From: Paralichthys olivaceus | Taxonomy: Eukaryota; Chordata; Actinopteri; Pleuronectiformes; Paralichthyidae | Reading direction: 5' to 3' | Length of the DNA: 64,000 bases | Assembly (NCBI RefSeq): GCF_024713975.1 | Contig: NC_091112.1 | Location: forward strand, 3,537,001 to 3,601,000 | Shown here: in pieces, positions 12,618 through 24,714 of the stretch | How positions within the stretch are numbered: the first letter of the stretch is position 1 | How the letters are laid out: every line of letters begins with the position of its first letter | Made by a program: the position numbers and the translations under genes | Notes under the pieces: generated by a model | What the model was told of the DNA's origin: nothing | The model's input: only the letters and a program-made list of their open reading frames with translations | Databases searched by the model: none

Positions 12618-13925
12618 TTGTGGATCGGACACTTGCACTCGCATCCTCCTCGCCCACCTGAACAATTCCAGGAGAGGAGCTACGATGAAAGACAATTTCC
12701 ATCTGACTCTGGACCAGATAAAAACCACGCACGGGACTCGAGAAGCCCTCTGAAGGACTGCAAACTGAAAACGCCTCTTCCACCTCCGGCAGCTGAACGG
12801 CTGCGCGCTCTGAAATCTGTCGACTGTGTAGCTCAAACCGAACCTTTCGTCCTCCGCTGCGAGGAACGCGACCTCTGCACACCACCACCTCCACCACGCT
12901 TGCACCAAACTGTCTTTTTACTTTAAATTATAAAAAAAGAAAAAAAACTGCCACAGAAAATTTACTTTAACTGATTTTCACCCTTTTTTTTTTTTATTAT
13001 CGTTCCACAAACTCCTTTGTTTTTCCCTTTTAGTTGATGTTTGCTACTAAAAGTGAAATAGCTTCCGTTTACTTTTAATTTATCACTCTGTAAGGAAAAT
13101 GTACACAGAAAGGAAAAGTGTTGGTTTCTGCATTTACTCTTTCCCAATAATTAACCTGCAAGTCAGATGTTGATCGTGCTCATCACTATCACTGAGGATA
13201 TCTTTACTGTCACTGGAACGTGTGTGTGTGTGTGTGTATATATATTTGATCTGCGTGCAGTTTTCTGCCTCTTGACACTGACACTCCGAGCAGCAGGCAG
13301 AGCTCACAAACTTCATAAACGTAGCCCGATGTCGGTAAATTCAAAAACTATAAGACTTTCCTGACAGGCAAAGTGTGCGAAGCTTTCCTGTCACAGGCCT
13401 GGTGGTTCTTATTTTTACTCCAACGCCTTAATAGGAGCCTGTTGGAGAATCTAGGTGTTAACATAGCTCAGGTAATCGGGATAGTGCACTGGCAAGTGGT
13501 TCCCAGACTCAATGAAGTCTTCACATATGGAGAGTTTGGGTCTCTTGGGTCCCTCGTTAGGTGCAATGTACAGAAAAATGAGAAAATGCTTTTCAACGTG
13601 TGAATCCTTTTTAATGGGCATTAAAATACAGTTTGTTTGTGTATCTGCTTGTAGCTCATTGGTGTAAAGTACTGAAATAAGAGGGTTCAGTCACGTGAGG
13701 CCTCTCGACCTCCGTTCGCTGCGTTTAGTTTTCTACAATATTTACAAAACCATCGCCGCTGACAGAAGAGCGTCGAACGGCCACGGGCAGGAATGTGCAA
13801 AGGAAGTTTGGATGTGAAACTTGTTACTAACCAGCTTTTGTCTACACTGAGTCTCCACAGCATGGAAATATAACCACTGGCATGACTAACTCTGGTATCA
13901 CAATAAAACACAAGCGTGAGCGTTG
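12618..13925 (+). other. usf2: usf2 3' untranslated region
   Basis: No coding exon is seen after the usf2 stop. A TG run lies near 13219-13239. An AATAAA at 13902-13907 is a plausible polyadenylation signal, giving a 3'UTR of about 1.3 kb. Bases from here to 14300 contain nothing that I recognise. Confidence 0.4.
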
Positions 13926-14314
13926 CTGGTTACAGACGGTGTCCGGTGTTTTCAGGTTCCATCGGAGCAGCGAGAAAGACGCCTCGGAGGTCGAATCACT
14001 TTTTCAATGTCAAAGTTAGAACGCAATATGATTTTTACATTATTACATTTTCAACCAAAGCCACTTACATTTAAACCAACTGCATAAAACTGTCCCCCGG
14101 TGGTAAAGGATGGAAATTATTGTTTTGTGTGTGTTATTTATTTACATCATTTAGATTTTTTTTATTTAGTTCTCGCTTAAGAAAGCATAATACTATTTTA
14201 AATTTAAGCTGACAGAATATTACTGCCCCCTGGTGGTCGATGATGACACAGAAAGAGCCGCATCAACAAACGTTGCCATGACAAATTAATTATTGAAGCC
14301 GGACCTTGTGTCTT

Positions 14315-14397
14315 GTTGCCTGGAGACGACAGGGGAACTTGTTGCTATAGGAGATAAACCAGCACGCGCCGGCTGTCTGAACATTAGAGAAACTCTG
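14315..14397 (+). promoter_or_regulatory. tekt2: X-box (RFX site) and likely tekt2 leader exon
   Basis: GTTGCC-T-GGAGAC at 14315-14327 fits the RFX X-box consensus RYYNYY(N1-3)RRNRAC with a 1-base spacer. A strong donor (CTCTG/GTGAGTC) follows at 14397/14398, and an acceptor (tgctgcag) at 15015 precedes the tekt2 ATG by 7 bases. This fits a short non-coding first exon spliced to the first coding exon. RFX sites are typical of motile-cilium genes. The transcription start is inferred. Confidence 0.55.
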
Positions 14398-14630
14398 GTG
14401 AGTCAAACTTTAACTTGAAGATTTAGATTTGAACAAGTTTAACAAACTGCAGCGACGAGTGAGAGAAGTTCCAGGTTCTGGGTGAAAAAGATCAGATCCG
14501 CCATTTTATGACAACAGTGTTTGTGTGGGTGAGCTGGTGAAGACTTTGTGGTTTCAAACTGTAAATTCACTCTTTGAATTAAAATGTTGATGGAAACAGA
14601 TTCATGTTGATCTGTCACCTGATCCATATC

Positions 14631-14633
<3 letters not shown>

Positions 14634-14664
<31 letters not shown>
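14634..14664. repeat. (TA)n microsatellite
   Basis: A TA dinucleotide run in the presumed first intron of tekt2. Confidence 0.95.
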
Positions 14665-14665
<1 letters not shown>

Positions 14666-15022
14666 TTATACATGAACACTGCCTCTGCGTTACTATAAAA
14701 TGTGCAAAATCTCAAAACGTTGCAATAATTAAAAATATGCAGTGTTTTTGCAACAAGCTGATTTCATATGGATTTGGAAGCTCAGTTATTAATGATGTTT
14801 GAAAGTGTGATATTCGTTAAAAGTAGAAGTTTTAACATTCAAGACAAACCAGTGGGAAATCTTTGGCAAAAGAAAAGTGGTGTAGCTGTAATGAACACGA
14901 AGCAATAGAGATTGACAGTAACGACTGTAATAAGAATAAATAAGAATACTTTGAGTATGCAGGAGTAGACTAAGCCTCTATAATATATTGAGTTGTGTGC
15001 ATGTCGTTGCTGCAGTCCAGGG

Positions 15023-17148
15023 ATGTCTGCACTTCCTGCAAAGCCCGGCCTTCGCCTCAGTGTGTCAGAGTGGCTCAGCAGCAACCAGCAGCTGTCGGCC
15101 ACAGCTGGACACGAGAGACATGTTTCCAACGGGGTCCGACAAGAGGGGAGGTCCCTCCGCAATGAGACCAACTGCTCGGTGGGTGTTCAAACGGCACGTC
15201 AGATCCTCCATCAGATGTACACACCAGGTACACATCTTATTTTCTCTGCAGACCGCCTGGGATGAGAGTGATACCTCTCGTAAGCTGAGTGACCGAGTTT
15301 GGGACGTGGCTCGATGGAAGGAAGCTTTGCAAACCTGTGCACGGAAAGTGGATGAAGAGATGGAGGCTCTGACCCTGGTGAGTGTTCGAAAAACCCAAAA
15401 ACGTGTTTATACAAGTATATAAACATCACTGGACTCACAGTGACGTCGCCTCGGCCTTGTTGTGTTGGTACCAGTGTAAAGAGCAGACGGAGCAGGCCTT
15501 GGCTGCGACCGCTCTTCCCTTTGAGGTCAGTACCGAGTGTCTGACGCTGAGGGAGGGACGACGACGCTCCGAGCTGGTCACTGACCCTGTGGACGAGCAG
15601 CTGAAGACAGAAGTGCAGCTGATCGGTAGAGTGCAGCAGGTTCTGCAGCAGCACGTCGACAAGGCCTTCGCACAGCTGTGGTGAGCGTGGTGTCAAGCAC
15701 GTATTTCACAAAGACCACTTTCTGTTTTGGTTTTTCTCTCTGACCACCTCTGTTCTCATTCGCAGCGTTTTGCAGGAGGCTCGACATCAGCTGACCTCTG
15801 ACCTTCAGAACAAGATGGACGCTCTGGATATAGACATGTCCTGTTTGTCACTTACAATAAAGTCCCCTGAGATCTCCCTGAAGACCAACCCCACTCGCAT
15901 TCCATCAGGGTAATTAAGGGGTTTCTCAAAAGCAGAATTTTATTAATTTCAATGGTTTTTTCAGAGGTCCTGGTTTAAATATGTCTCATTATCTAAAAGG
16001 TAGAAATGTGTTGTTGTTGTAGCTCCTCCACTCCTCAGGAGTGGGTCCAGTTCAGCCGGTATAACGTCGCTCGGGCTCAGGAGGCCATGCAGGTGTCCCA
16101 TCACATGAGGGAGGACATGAGTCTCACCAGAGCTCAGGTAGGTGTGAGTGAACTACATCTGATCATGGAATAATAATGAAAACTTTATTTGTCTTCTTCT
16201 GTTTTTCAGCTGCAGAATGATTTGGCGTTTCAGTGGCGGGCGACAGAGTTCGCTCTTCGTAAACGCAATCACGATGAGGAGCAGGCCCGCGACCAGCTGG
16301 AGTGGCAAATTAGAAATGTAAGACGTCTAACAGCTTGTAAGGACGGGTATTTATCTTTAACTGTTAAATGGAGATTGTGTTTGTCCACAGACTGAAGATG
16401 AAATGACGGAAATGGAAGATGACATCAAGGGACTGGATACAGATATGCAGGCGAAGACGGCCAATCTGAAACTGGCTCACACCAGACTGGAGAACAGGAC
16501 CAACCGACCCGGGATGGACCTGTGCAGAGACGAGGTTCCTAATAAATACAGAATGTCAGCCTGTGAAGTGTTTTCCTCAAAAGTACAAGAAGATTCCTCT
16601 GAAATGATTTTGTGTTTGTTGTTTGTCGACAGGTTCAACACGGTCTTGTTCATGAAGTCCATCAGCTGAAGGCCACAATCACAGCTCTGAAACAAAAGCT
16701 GTCAGAGGCGCAGTGAGTCTTTGTTTTTATGGACCTGACGGTTATTTCACGTTTTTCTTCATCTGCTCTTCAGCAAAAACAGGCTTCAAAGATAAATGGT
16801 CAAAGATAACTGTGAGCATCAAAAGACAAAATAACAAAGCAACATTCAGTTTTTAGGGATTAGACATAAGAAATCAAACAGAATACTTTACAGGTTGTAT
16901 TGTACATGTTGATGAATAATTAACTCTTTCATCCCTCACTCAGACAGTCTCTGCAGAAGATGAAGCTCCATCACGCCCGCATGCTGGAGGATCTCTCCAG
17001 GAAACAGGAAGCTCTGTCTCTGGAACAACGAAGCATGAACACCCGCTCACACCTGACGGCGGCCTCCTGCTCCGGTAAATCCCCGGTGCTGCTGGTTCCG
17101 CTCACCAACTCCAGTGGGAGGAGCAACCTGCAGCTGCTGGCTCAGTGA
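15023..17148 (+). CDS. tekt2: tektin-2
   Basis: Coiled-coil filament protein of ciliary and flagellar doublet microtubules. Exons 15023-15178, 15252-15377, 15475-15680, 15766-15909, 16023-16137, 16210-16317, 16391-16534, 16633-16712 and 16944-17148 give 427 aa; I recall human tektin-2 as 430. Diagnostic stretches are RQEGRSLRNET, ECLTLREGRR, LTIKSPEISLK and TRIPSGS, and the tektin signature appears as RPGMDLCRD (usual form RPNVELCRD). HEVHQLKATITALKQKL near the C-terminus also matches tektin-2. The start is the first ATG after a good acceptor and matches the length of the human N-terminus. In human, TEKT2 lies beside AGO3, which is also in this window. Regulation by RFX is suggested by the upstream X-box. 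Confidence 0.94.
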
Positions 17149-19638
17149 GAAGATGGTGTCCATGTTTCTGAAGGGAGGAGATCTACTTAGAAAATAATAC
17201 ATTTCTAGCTTTGACTTCACGTTTTAACACTTAGCACATAACGGAGAGCACTGCAACACTTAAAGCAACACTGTGTAACATTTACAAAACAACAGCGCCC
17301 TCTGCAGCCACACAAGGGGATTCATTCTTTTGGGCTCTATAACCAACTGAATGGTGAATATTCTTCATATTGAAAATGTTTCTGTCTGAAAGATAAACAC
17401 TGGGTTTTAATTAAATCTTTTTAGACGTAGAATTAATAACAAAACAACAACAAAAGACCTTGTTTGATGTCGTTGTGAAGCAGCGGAGGAAAATCCTCCT
17501 GATGTGACTCAGGCACAACACGGATACACGATATTCACGGATGAGGGGATGTAGTAAAGTTTTATTCACATGGTAATAAATAATCGGGATCCATTACCAG
17601 TGACCAAAACAAACAGCCGAGGGAAAAAACTGGCGACTGAATAATGTGTGTTTTTCCTTCATCATGCATCGTTTGCCCTGGAAGTTTTAGCGGAGACGTC
17701 AAATTACCTTGAATAAACTGGGGATTTCTATTACTAAATGAAATTTAAAATGAATTATCATCCACCCAGTCTGTGCTAAGGTAAAAAGGCTCTTTCCTTT
17801 ATCTTATTATTTTAAATAGACCTGTCGTCGTCTTTCAAAAACGTTCCTCTGACCTGTTTTAACCTGTTTGTGTTTGTGTGTAATTGACTTCTAGTAGTGA
17901 CCAATTATGTTTTATGCATGTTTGCTTAACTTTTATAAGAAATTACAAATATTCAGACCTCGATGAAACATTAACTCGTGGAGATATTTCCGGCATCTGA
18001 AAAGTACTTAACTGAAGCGACTCAAGTTCTCGTCTGGTCGTCTCTACTTTAATCGACCATTAACTGGAATGGCTTTGTTTTGCTTCGTCGTGTTGTTTGA
18101 TGAACTGAATGAAGACGGCGATAATGATGTGAAGTTTTACTCATGCAGTGAACGAGGTTTAGATAAAAAATCTGGTAAACAGGCACTAAGCAGGGTCTGT
18201 AAGTCAATAAACCATCGTAACTCTCACGTGCCTCAGTAGTAACGACTTCAAATGGATGTTTGTGTCAGTCGCTGCACTTTATGAGGATTTAAAGTAATAG
18301 AGGTCTGTTTTTTGGAAATGTTTGCATAGAAAGTCTGTTTTTAAAAGTTTCTGATTATCAGTTGTCACCACACCTTGAAATTGATAATTGAGACAATCAT
18401 TATACTGTTCGTAAAGATGGACGACGTTGCGACTGAAATACTTTGGCTTCACTTTTGGGAGCTGTCAGGTCGTCCATCTTCATTTACAGTCAATGAGAAG
18501 GGGAATTGTTGTTTTTGAGTTGTTAAAAACCCAGTAAGTCATTACATTGAGTGACATTAAGTAACTCGCTAAAATTGTCTCAATTTGATGAATTGCTATT
18601 TTGAAATGTATCATCTCATCAAATTTTTAATCGTATGATTTTGATTTATTGATTCAACTTTTTGATCTTTCACTGGAAAAAAAAAATTCACTACTAATGA
18701 ACATAAAACTACAGTTGTTATTTTGGCATCTTCACCGGAACTCATAAAACCATCTTCCTGAGAAAAGCCTGTGCTGATGTCACTTTCACTTCAGGTAATA
18801 AAAAGGTGTCGTCATTACATCACATTCAGATGACTCAAAGTTATTCACATTTGTTTTTGAAAAATCGGATCAACCACAACAATCAAAGAGCAGGCAGCCG
18901 TCTGTTTTGGCGAGCCGCAGATCTTTTCTTGGAAAGATGCTTCTCAGTAGCCGTCATTCTGCTCCAATAAAACGTCTCTACAACAACACATTATTTTCTG
19001 TTCCATTTTCTTTCACCAAAAAGCCTTTTACATGACACACCCACTCTTCTTTCGCACAAACACATTCATTCTCTGCCATAAATTTTGCACCACAAACAAG
19101 TCACAAAGCGCGAATCGTCTTCTAATCGCCATTGACCATCAACTTAAGCACATTTATGACTTTACTGCTTGGCACTTCAGTTCATTTAAACAGCCGTGTG
19201 CTTCCTGACATGCTGAATTATTCTGAATCATTTCACTTCAGGGTCCAGATGCTACCTGTCTGCTGCTCTCCACTGAGAGGGCAATTAAGGCAGCCTGGTG
19301 CCTGTTAAAATGCCCCCTCCGTCTGCATGAGTGGCTGCATCTTCTTATCTGCATCTCTGTCACGATGTCATGTGCACCTCGCCCTCGCCGAGCCCACATG
19401 CATCAGCACCATTGAGGCCACCGCCTCCTTTTTTTTCGTTGCTGTCACCTGTCTCAGAGTTTCTGTTGAATCTGAACATGACGGAGGAAAAACTCGAACT
19501 TGGTCACCATTCATGGAGAATTTGACTTTTGAAAGATGGGGTTTATGAATTTGTTTTTCTCTGTTGAGATTTTGTGGGAGTCCAACCTTTTCTCCAGACT
19601 TCCTGTACCTGTCGGTTTCCGTGTCCCAAACTGAAGAA
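17149..19638. other. intergenic region between tekt2 and ffar1
   Basis: Mostly AT-rich sequence containing the tekt2 3'UTR, without a credible exon. Bases 18405-18500 carry a dispersed repeat fragment described separately. An open frame continues about 75 bases upstream of the ffar1 start, but it shows no receptor-like sequence. A leader exon for ffar1 could lie here; I could not place it. Confidence 0.4.
18405..18500 (-). mobile_element. interspersed repeat, family 2, copy 1
   Basis: The block reading gatggacgac...ttggcttcacttttggga...gtccatcttcatttacag is found again, in reverse orientation and diverged, at 62583-62640. It resembles a widespread short teleost repeat; the class is uncertain. 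Confidence 0.5.
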
Positions 19639-20640
19639 ATGCAGGTGGCCTTCAAGGACTGCGTCGCTCTCTTCGTCCACACCTTCACCTTCCTGCTGGG
19701 CCTTCCCGCCAACCTGCTGGTCCTCTTCGTGTACGTGCGCAAAGCCCGCAAGCGCGGCGCCACCCCCAACGTGGTCTATGCCCTCAATCTGTGCCTGGCC
19801 AACCTGGTGCTCGTGGCCTGGCTGCCCGTCAAGGCCATGGAGACCTTGCTGCAGGGCTGGAGGCTGCCACCGCTTGTCTGCCCCGTGTACAACTTCTTCC
19901 TCTTCTCCTCGCTGTATGGCAGCTGCCTTTTCATCACCGCTGTGACAGTGGGCCGCTACCTCAGCATCGCATTCCCGATTATCTACAAGAGATACCGCCA
20001 TGCTCGAATCTCTTGCATCATCAGCGTTGCCCTGTGGGTGTTGGTGCTGCTCCACCTCAGCGGTGGCCTAGTGGCTGAAGGGGGCGCTCACTTTGTCTCT
20101 GTCACGGATGACACCTCAGCTTGCTTTGAAAATTTCAACGCCTCGCAGCTGGCCGTTCTGCTGCCTCTGCGTCTGGAGATGGCCATTTTGCTGTTTCTCT
20201 TGCCCCTGGTAGTGACGTCGTTCTGTACACTGCGCTGCGTTACTCTTGTGTGGCGCTCCAATTTGCCTCTTATGGGGAAGAGGAGAGTCCTGACTGTTGC
20301 GCTCTCCACCCTCACCGTGTTCGTGGTGTGCTACGCGCCCTACAACACCTCACACATTGTGGGGTTTGCGTTGAAAGAAAATGTGGAGTGGCGGGCGTAT
20401 GCTATGCTGACAAGCTCCTGTAACGTTTTCCTGGAACCTGCGGTCATGCTGATGCTGTCGCCGGCAGTGTCCAGGGGCATCATGGGAAGAATCTGTGGTC
20501 GGCAAAGTCACTTCAGCCGAATTGATGGGGGTCGGCATCAGTGTATTAATACCAATGGTGCTGAAAAGGTCAAGCCAGCACCGACGCTCTCTGAGAGGAG
20601 CCAGGCAGGGGCGGAGGTGACTAAGGTCAGTCAGGAGTGA
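19639..20640 (+). CDS. ffar1: free fatty acid receptor 1-like GPCR (GPR40 type)
   Basis: Class A G-protein-coupled receptor of the plasma membrane, 333 aa in one coding exon with seven hydrophobic segments. FFAR1-type features are VYALNL in TM2, PVKAMETL and the GRY triplet (residues 105-107) where FFAR2/3 carry ERY. A FFAR2-like block, CFENFNASQL, precedes TM5. Carboxylate-binding positions look kept: Arg178 (5.39) and Arg252 (7.35), with His239 (6.55) as in FFAR2/3 and His139 (4.56). Cys81 and Cys162 can form the usual extracellular disulfide, and Asn167 is in an N-glycosylation sequon. The TM7 NPxxY motif is degenerate (EPAVM), as in mammalian FFAR1. Met19639 was chosen over 19564 because the family N-terminus is short. 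Ligand preference cannot be read from sequence; a fish-specific FFAR is an alternative name. Confidence 0.85.
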   Translation: MQVAFKDCVALFVHTFTFLLGLPANLLVLFVYVRKARKRGATPNVVYALNLCLANLVLVAWLPVKAMETLLQGWRLPPLVCPVYNFFLFSSLYGSCLFITAVTVGRYLSIAFPIIYKRYRHARISCIISVALWVLVLLHLSGGLVAEGGAHFVSVTDDTSACFENFNASQLAVLLPLRLEMAILLFLLPLVVTSFCTLRCVTLVWRSNLPLMGKRRVLTVALSTLTVFVVCYAPYNTSHIVGFALKENVEWRAYAMLTSSCNVFLEPAVMLMLSPAVSRGIMGRICGRQSHFSRIDGGRHQCINTNGAEKVKPAPTLSERSQAGAEVTKVSQE

Positions 20641-22097
20641 GGTCACAGAGGAACCTCAGGAAATAAGAGGAGACATTCATTGACTGATGGAAGATACTTC
20701 ATGTGCCTGTGCAACATCTAGAAAGTGTAGCATCGTTAATTCTGCCTGACTCCATCCAGCACCTCCTCCACATGAATGGACCCACAAACAATCCAGATAA
20801 TATCAATGCACTTTTGCAAGTTTCAACAAATGTGGAGTGTTCATGTTCCAGAGTTGCGTCTGTGGTTTTGCTGATGATAAAAAGTAAACCATTGTCCTGT
20901 GAGTGTTTTATCCAATGGGAATGGTCGTATTGTCAACTTATAAGAAAAGGAGAAATATTATATTATCATCGTTTTACCAGCATGTAACTGAAACTCTCTC
21001 AGACTCAAACAGCTCTTAACCATGACTATTCACCTGGTGACAAATGTCTCCATCTGGTGTCAGCTACTGTAACAAAGGAATCACTTCCACGCTTCCATGT
21101 TCTCAGTAAAAGACGATGACATTGGACAAACAGGACGTTTCTCACTGAATATGGCTTCAGGTATGAAGTGAAAGTAAACACAAGATCTGCAGTAAATTCA
21201 TATCAGCCCAAGAAAAATACATGATTTTTAAATTGAGATCTCACAATGTTCAAGAAAGTAAAAAAAATAAATCATGCATCCGGCCCCTGATGTGGTTCAG
21301 GGTTGTGTGGCACGTTTCTAAGAATTATTTCGATTATAAATAAAATGAGGTTTGATTCCACTTCTAGTGGCTATTTGTGGATTAATGATTATTGCTCATT
21401 TTTTTGAGAAGGTTCATCTCTCATCATTCAGTTTTCGTCACAGTTTACAGTCTTGACTCAAGAGGATCAATTATCGAATATGTCAATCATATGCAAATCA
21501 ATGTGAGGCTGCACATCTATGAACCTCAGATTTTTCATTCCCACAGATGTGAAGAACTTTATGAGACATTTTCTGTTGTTTTGTTAGTACATGAACCTGC
21601 AGCCTCACTGGAGCATCATGAATTAACACCATTAACAACATCTGTATGAACCTCTGGGGAACATTTAGCTTCATCACTGCTACAGCAGACAGATAAAGGT
21701 CAGAGGTGAAATTCTGCAAAACTGATCTCATAAACTCTGATAATACCTGAAAGGAAGTAAAGCTATTGTTTAGAATAGTCCATTATATACAAATTATCCA
21801 ATAACTGTGAATTAATATGTGTATTTGGATGCAGATTCACGAGCAGGAAAAACAAAATGAATATACCTGAGTTAAGTAAATATATAATCTATTGGTTTCT
21901 CTTAAAATAATAGAATTAAATCTGAGAATAGTGCAGCTGTGGAGAACGTGTGAGTGTTTCCCAGTTCAAATAATACATATATGTATAAATAATATATAGG
22001 TATTGATTTTTTAAAAATATAGAAACGTTTTATCATTTAGATTGTTTATCTGTAATAAAAGAGCAAACTTTCATCTCAATGAAAATACTTTATTTTG
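20641..22097. other. intergenic region after ffar1
   Basis: AT-rich DNA, probably holding the ffar1 3'UTR at its left. Several AATAAA-like signals occur around 21330-21345. No exon, RNA gene or clear repeat was recognised. Confidence 0.35.
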
Positions 22098-22124
22098 TAA
22101 GAAATGTCAGTCTGAAGTGGACAG

Positions 22125-22205
22125 TAAGAAAGGGAGGGAGGGTATAGGGTGGGGAGGGGGTATCAGGGGCAAGGGAGTGGGGGGAGTCAGGATGAGGGGG
22201 TGATT
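22125..22205 (+). repeat. G-rich tract, first duplication unit
   Basis: Runs of three or more G on the plus strand, such as gggtggggaggggg and gtggggggag, at the 3' side of the broken coiled-coil copy. The pattern could form G-quadruplexes. A longer version lies in the second unit. Confidence 0.7.
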
Positions 22206-23152
22206 GTTACTTCTCCCTTTTCCTTCTTCTCCATCTTCTTTCTTTCCCGTTTCTCCTTTTCTTGCTGCTGCTGCTGCTTCTTCTTCTCCTTTTTGTCCCT
22301 TTTCTACTTCTTCATCCTCTGCTTGTCGTTCATCAATAGGAGTTCCTGAAAAGACAGAGACAATATAAGTTTCACTCTTTTTCTTTTTCAAAGTCAAACC
22401 GACGATCCATAAGATTCAAATCACAATGAGCTGATGTAACTTACCTGACGCTTAATGTTCTGCTGGATCAGAGAACATATTTCTACTTCTTGCTTATTTA
22501 CTTTCTGGAGGGACACCTCTTGCTCGATAGACCACTTCTCCTCCGACTTTATCATCTGTTTTCACAGATTCTCTATTTCCTTGGAGCTGACCTCATGTTG
22601 GATGTGACTGAGCTTCAGCTTGTCCTCAAAGCTCGCCTGCAGAGCTTCATATTTCTCCTTCCAGTCATTTTGGACCTTCTCCATCTTGACCTGGTGGAGC
22701 TGAAGATCTGCACTCAGGCAGACGACCTCTTTTTCCTTCACTTGGATCCTCATGTTCATCTCTCTGAGCTTCTTCTCCAGCTCCTTCTCTCTGGCCTTTG
22801 CAGACTCCTTTGCAGACTCCACATGTTGAATCAAGGTGGTCAAGTCCCTACTGGACTTCAACAGAAGTGAGGCAGAAGACATCATCTGCTCCATTATCTT
22901 TCTCTTTAGTTCACAGGGGAGGTTGTTGGTGGTGATCCGCTCCTCCAGGGCGGCATTTTCATCCACCTGGGCAAGGTTTTCAGACTCCAGCTCCCAGTTC
23001 TCCTCCTTCGAAACCAGGAGGGCTTCATGGAGGGCCTGTTGCATTGTACGATGGTTTGGAGAAGCCATTACTCGCGTAGCTGTTGTCTTTTCACGGTCGT
23101 AAGAGGTGATCAATGGAAGTCGCAGGAGAGATGTTTCTCGTGTGTCTGTCAT
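22203..23152 (-). pseudogene. broken or shortened copy of the coiled-coil gene
   Basis: The first exon has the same start (MTDTRETSLLRLPL) and the same reading frame as the intact copy at 24890-25804, but an in-frame TGA stops it after 196 codons where the intact copy reads Gln. Downstream homology continues to the same splice donor. In the second exon another stop (TAG after MKK) occurs, a CTG/GCT expansion is present, and about 90 bases that encode the final codons and stop are missing, apparently by deletion between two ATTG repeats. A 12-base in-frame duplication (ESAK) is also present. A shortened 196-aa product is possible, but decay is more likely. Confidence 0.8.
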
Positions 23153-23228
23153 TGACTTGCAATTGTCGTTTCTGTGGTTCCAATCAGAGATGTCACTCTT
23201 TTAAGATCAGTAAATTGGCTCTGATCTG

Positions 23229-23270
23229 TTCAAAGGAGTTCAAAGAAGTTCAAAGAAGTTCAAAGAAGTT
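23229..23270. repeat. short tandem repeat, unit about 10 bases (AGTTCAAAGA)
   Basis: Four imperfect copies of AGTTCAAAGA lie immediately upstream of the broken coiled-coil gene. The same array, longer, occurs at 25881-25960 in the second unit, so it predates the duplication and marks where the first unit was interrupted. Confidence 0.9.
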
Positions 23271-24305
23271 AAAAATTTGCTTTATTGTCAATTCTTCAAA
23301 TGTACAGGACATATGTAGTATTGAAACTGCGAGACTCTCAAACCTGTGGTGTTAAAGTAAACATTGAATAAACAACAATAATAATAAAACAATAAACACC
23401 AAATTGTGGAATCGGACTGTACTGTAACCATGTGTAAAACTATAAACAGTGCATAGAAGTGTAGAGGACTGTGTATTTAAACTATGGACAGTGCATAAAA
23501 GTGAAAACCAGTGTATAAAAATGTAACAGTGCATGAAAGTGAAGTAAAAATCTAAACCAGAACTAAAATCAGAAACTATAATGAGGTAGTGAGACATAAG
23601 ATAAATAAGAATAAAGTGATAGAACTTAAGGCACATACAGATACAGAATTGACGGGATCTGTAGGTATGGCAGTGCAGATTATGGCAGTGCAAAAACAGA
23701 TGAGGTTATGAAAAAAAGTAGTGCAATCAACATTCATGCAAAAAATAAAGAGCTCATTGAAAAAAAAGTGAAAACAGTGATATGTGCAAAAATAGTTTTT
23801 GAGAATGTTAGAGTCCAGATGTGTGAGGGCAGCATGCAGGGAAGTGGCGATGGCATCATCGGTCAAGCGATTTGACCGATACGCAAACCGTTCCATAAGA
23901 TTGTAGTTGTCATGTGACCTGGACTGACAACTGAAACCACACGTATGATTTCTACAGGAAATCAAGGATTATCTTTATATACAAATTCAATCAACACATC
24001 AGGGTTTATTTTACTGTTTGTTTCGGGAAGTTACACAGATGTAAGAGTTTGTAAGTGCATGAAAGAAATAACATATATAAGAAAGATTATATAGAACATA
24101 TATGACAATACTTCTAATAACAAGTACGTTTGGATCTATCAAATGATCCTAATCCAGATACAGGACACCAGGGCTGCGGCTACTTAATCTGTCCATCATT
24201 TCCTAAATCATCTTGTCTTTAAAATGTAAGAAAATAATAACAATAACTTCAATGTGAAATAGTGAATAAAAAGAGCCAGAGGTTTTGTCTGAACAACAGT
24301 TTATT
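23271..24305 (-). mobile_element. LINE-derived insertion with a reverse-transcriptase fragment
   Basis: This stretch is absent from the second duplication unit. On the minus strand, 23810-23905 reads FAYRSNRLTDDAIATSLHAA followed by LTHLDS, the conserved reverse-transcriptase segment of non-LTR retrotransposons, whose usual form is QFAYR-NRS-DDA. Only about 30 codons of it remain. The remaining part (roughly 23271-23800) is AT-rich with repeated agtgcaaa/agtgcata motifs and looks like an element tail. The element is a dead, internally deleted fragment; the clade (Rex1/CR1-like) is inferred. Confidence 0.65.
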
Positions 24306-24714
24306 GTCATACACGATAAAGAGAAGCATCAAATCCAAACACGTAAGAAGCTGTAACCTGCAGATTTTTGGTATTTTGCTCATGACATCACTGAAAAAAT
24401 GATATGATTATAAAAGTAATTGCAAATTTCCTGTTGATTGACTGATCTGTGAGCCGTTGCAGCTCTACTGATCAACTCTAACTTGAAAATGTGCTTGTTT
24501 TTGTAATGTCTGTGACTCTTGTGATTTTATTCTTTGTTTAGAATCTCCATTCATAAAATATATAATTTCTGCTGCATATAAAATTTTACTTTAACTAATG
24601 CAACCTTCCCTTTTGTCTGTGTCGAGTCAACTCCACAAATTTCCTCTTTACATCACACCAAGGTTTTGTGACGTTGCTGAGAGATGATGTTTGCAGAGTA
24701 AGAAATGTCATTCT

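Noticed and set aside
15211-15696. 161-codon minus-strand frame across tekt2 exons 2-3
   Set aside because: Antisense shadow of the tektin coding frame.
19543-20055. 170-codon minus-strand frame opposite ffar1, and the 218-codon frame 27446-28102 opposite the second receptor
   Set aside because: Both are His/Glu/Gln-rich antisense shadows of GC-rich receptor exons; no start context or splice pattern supports them.
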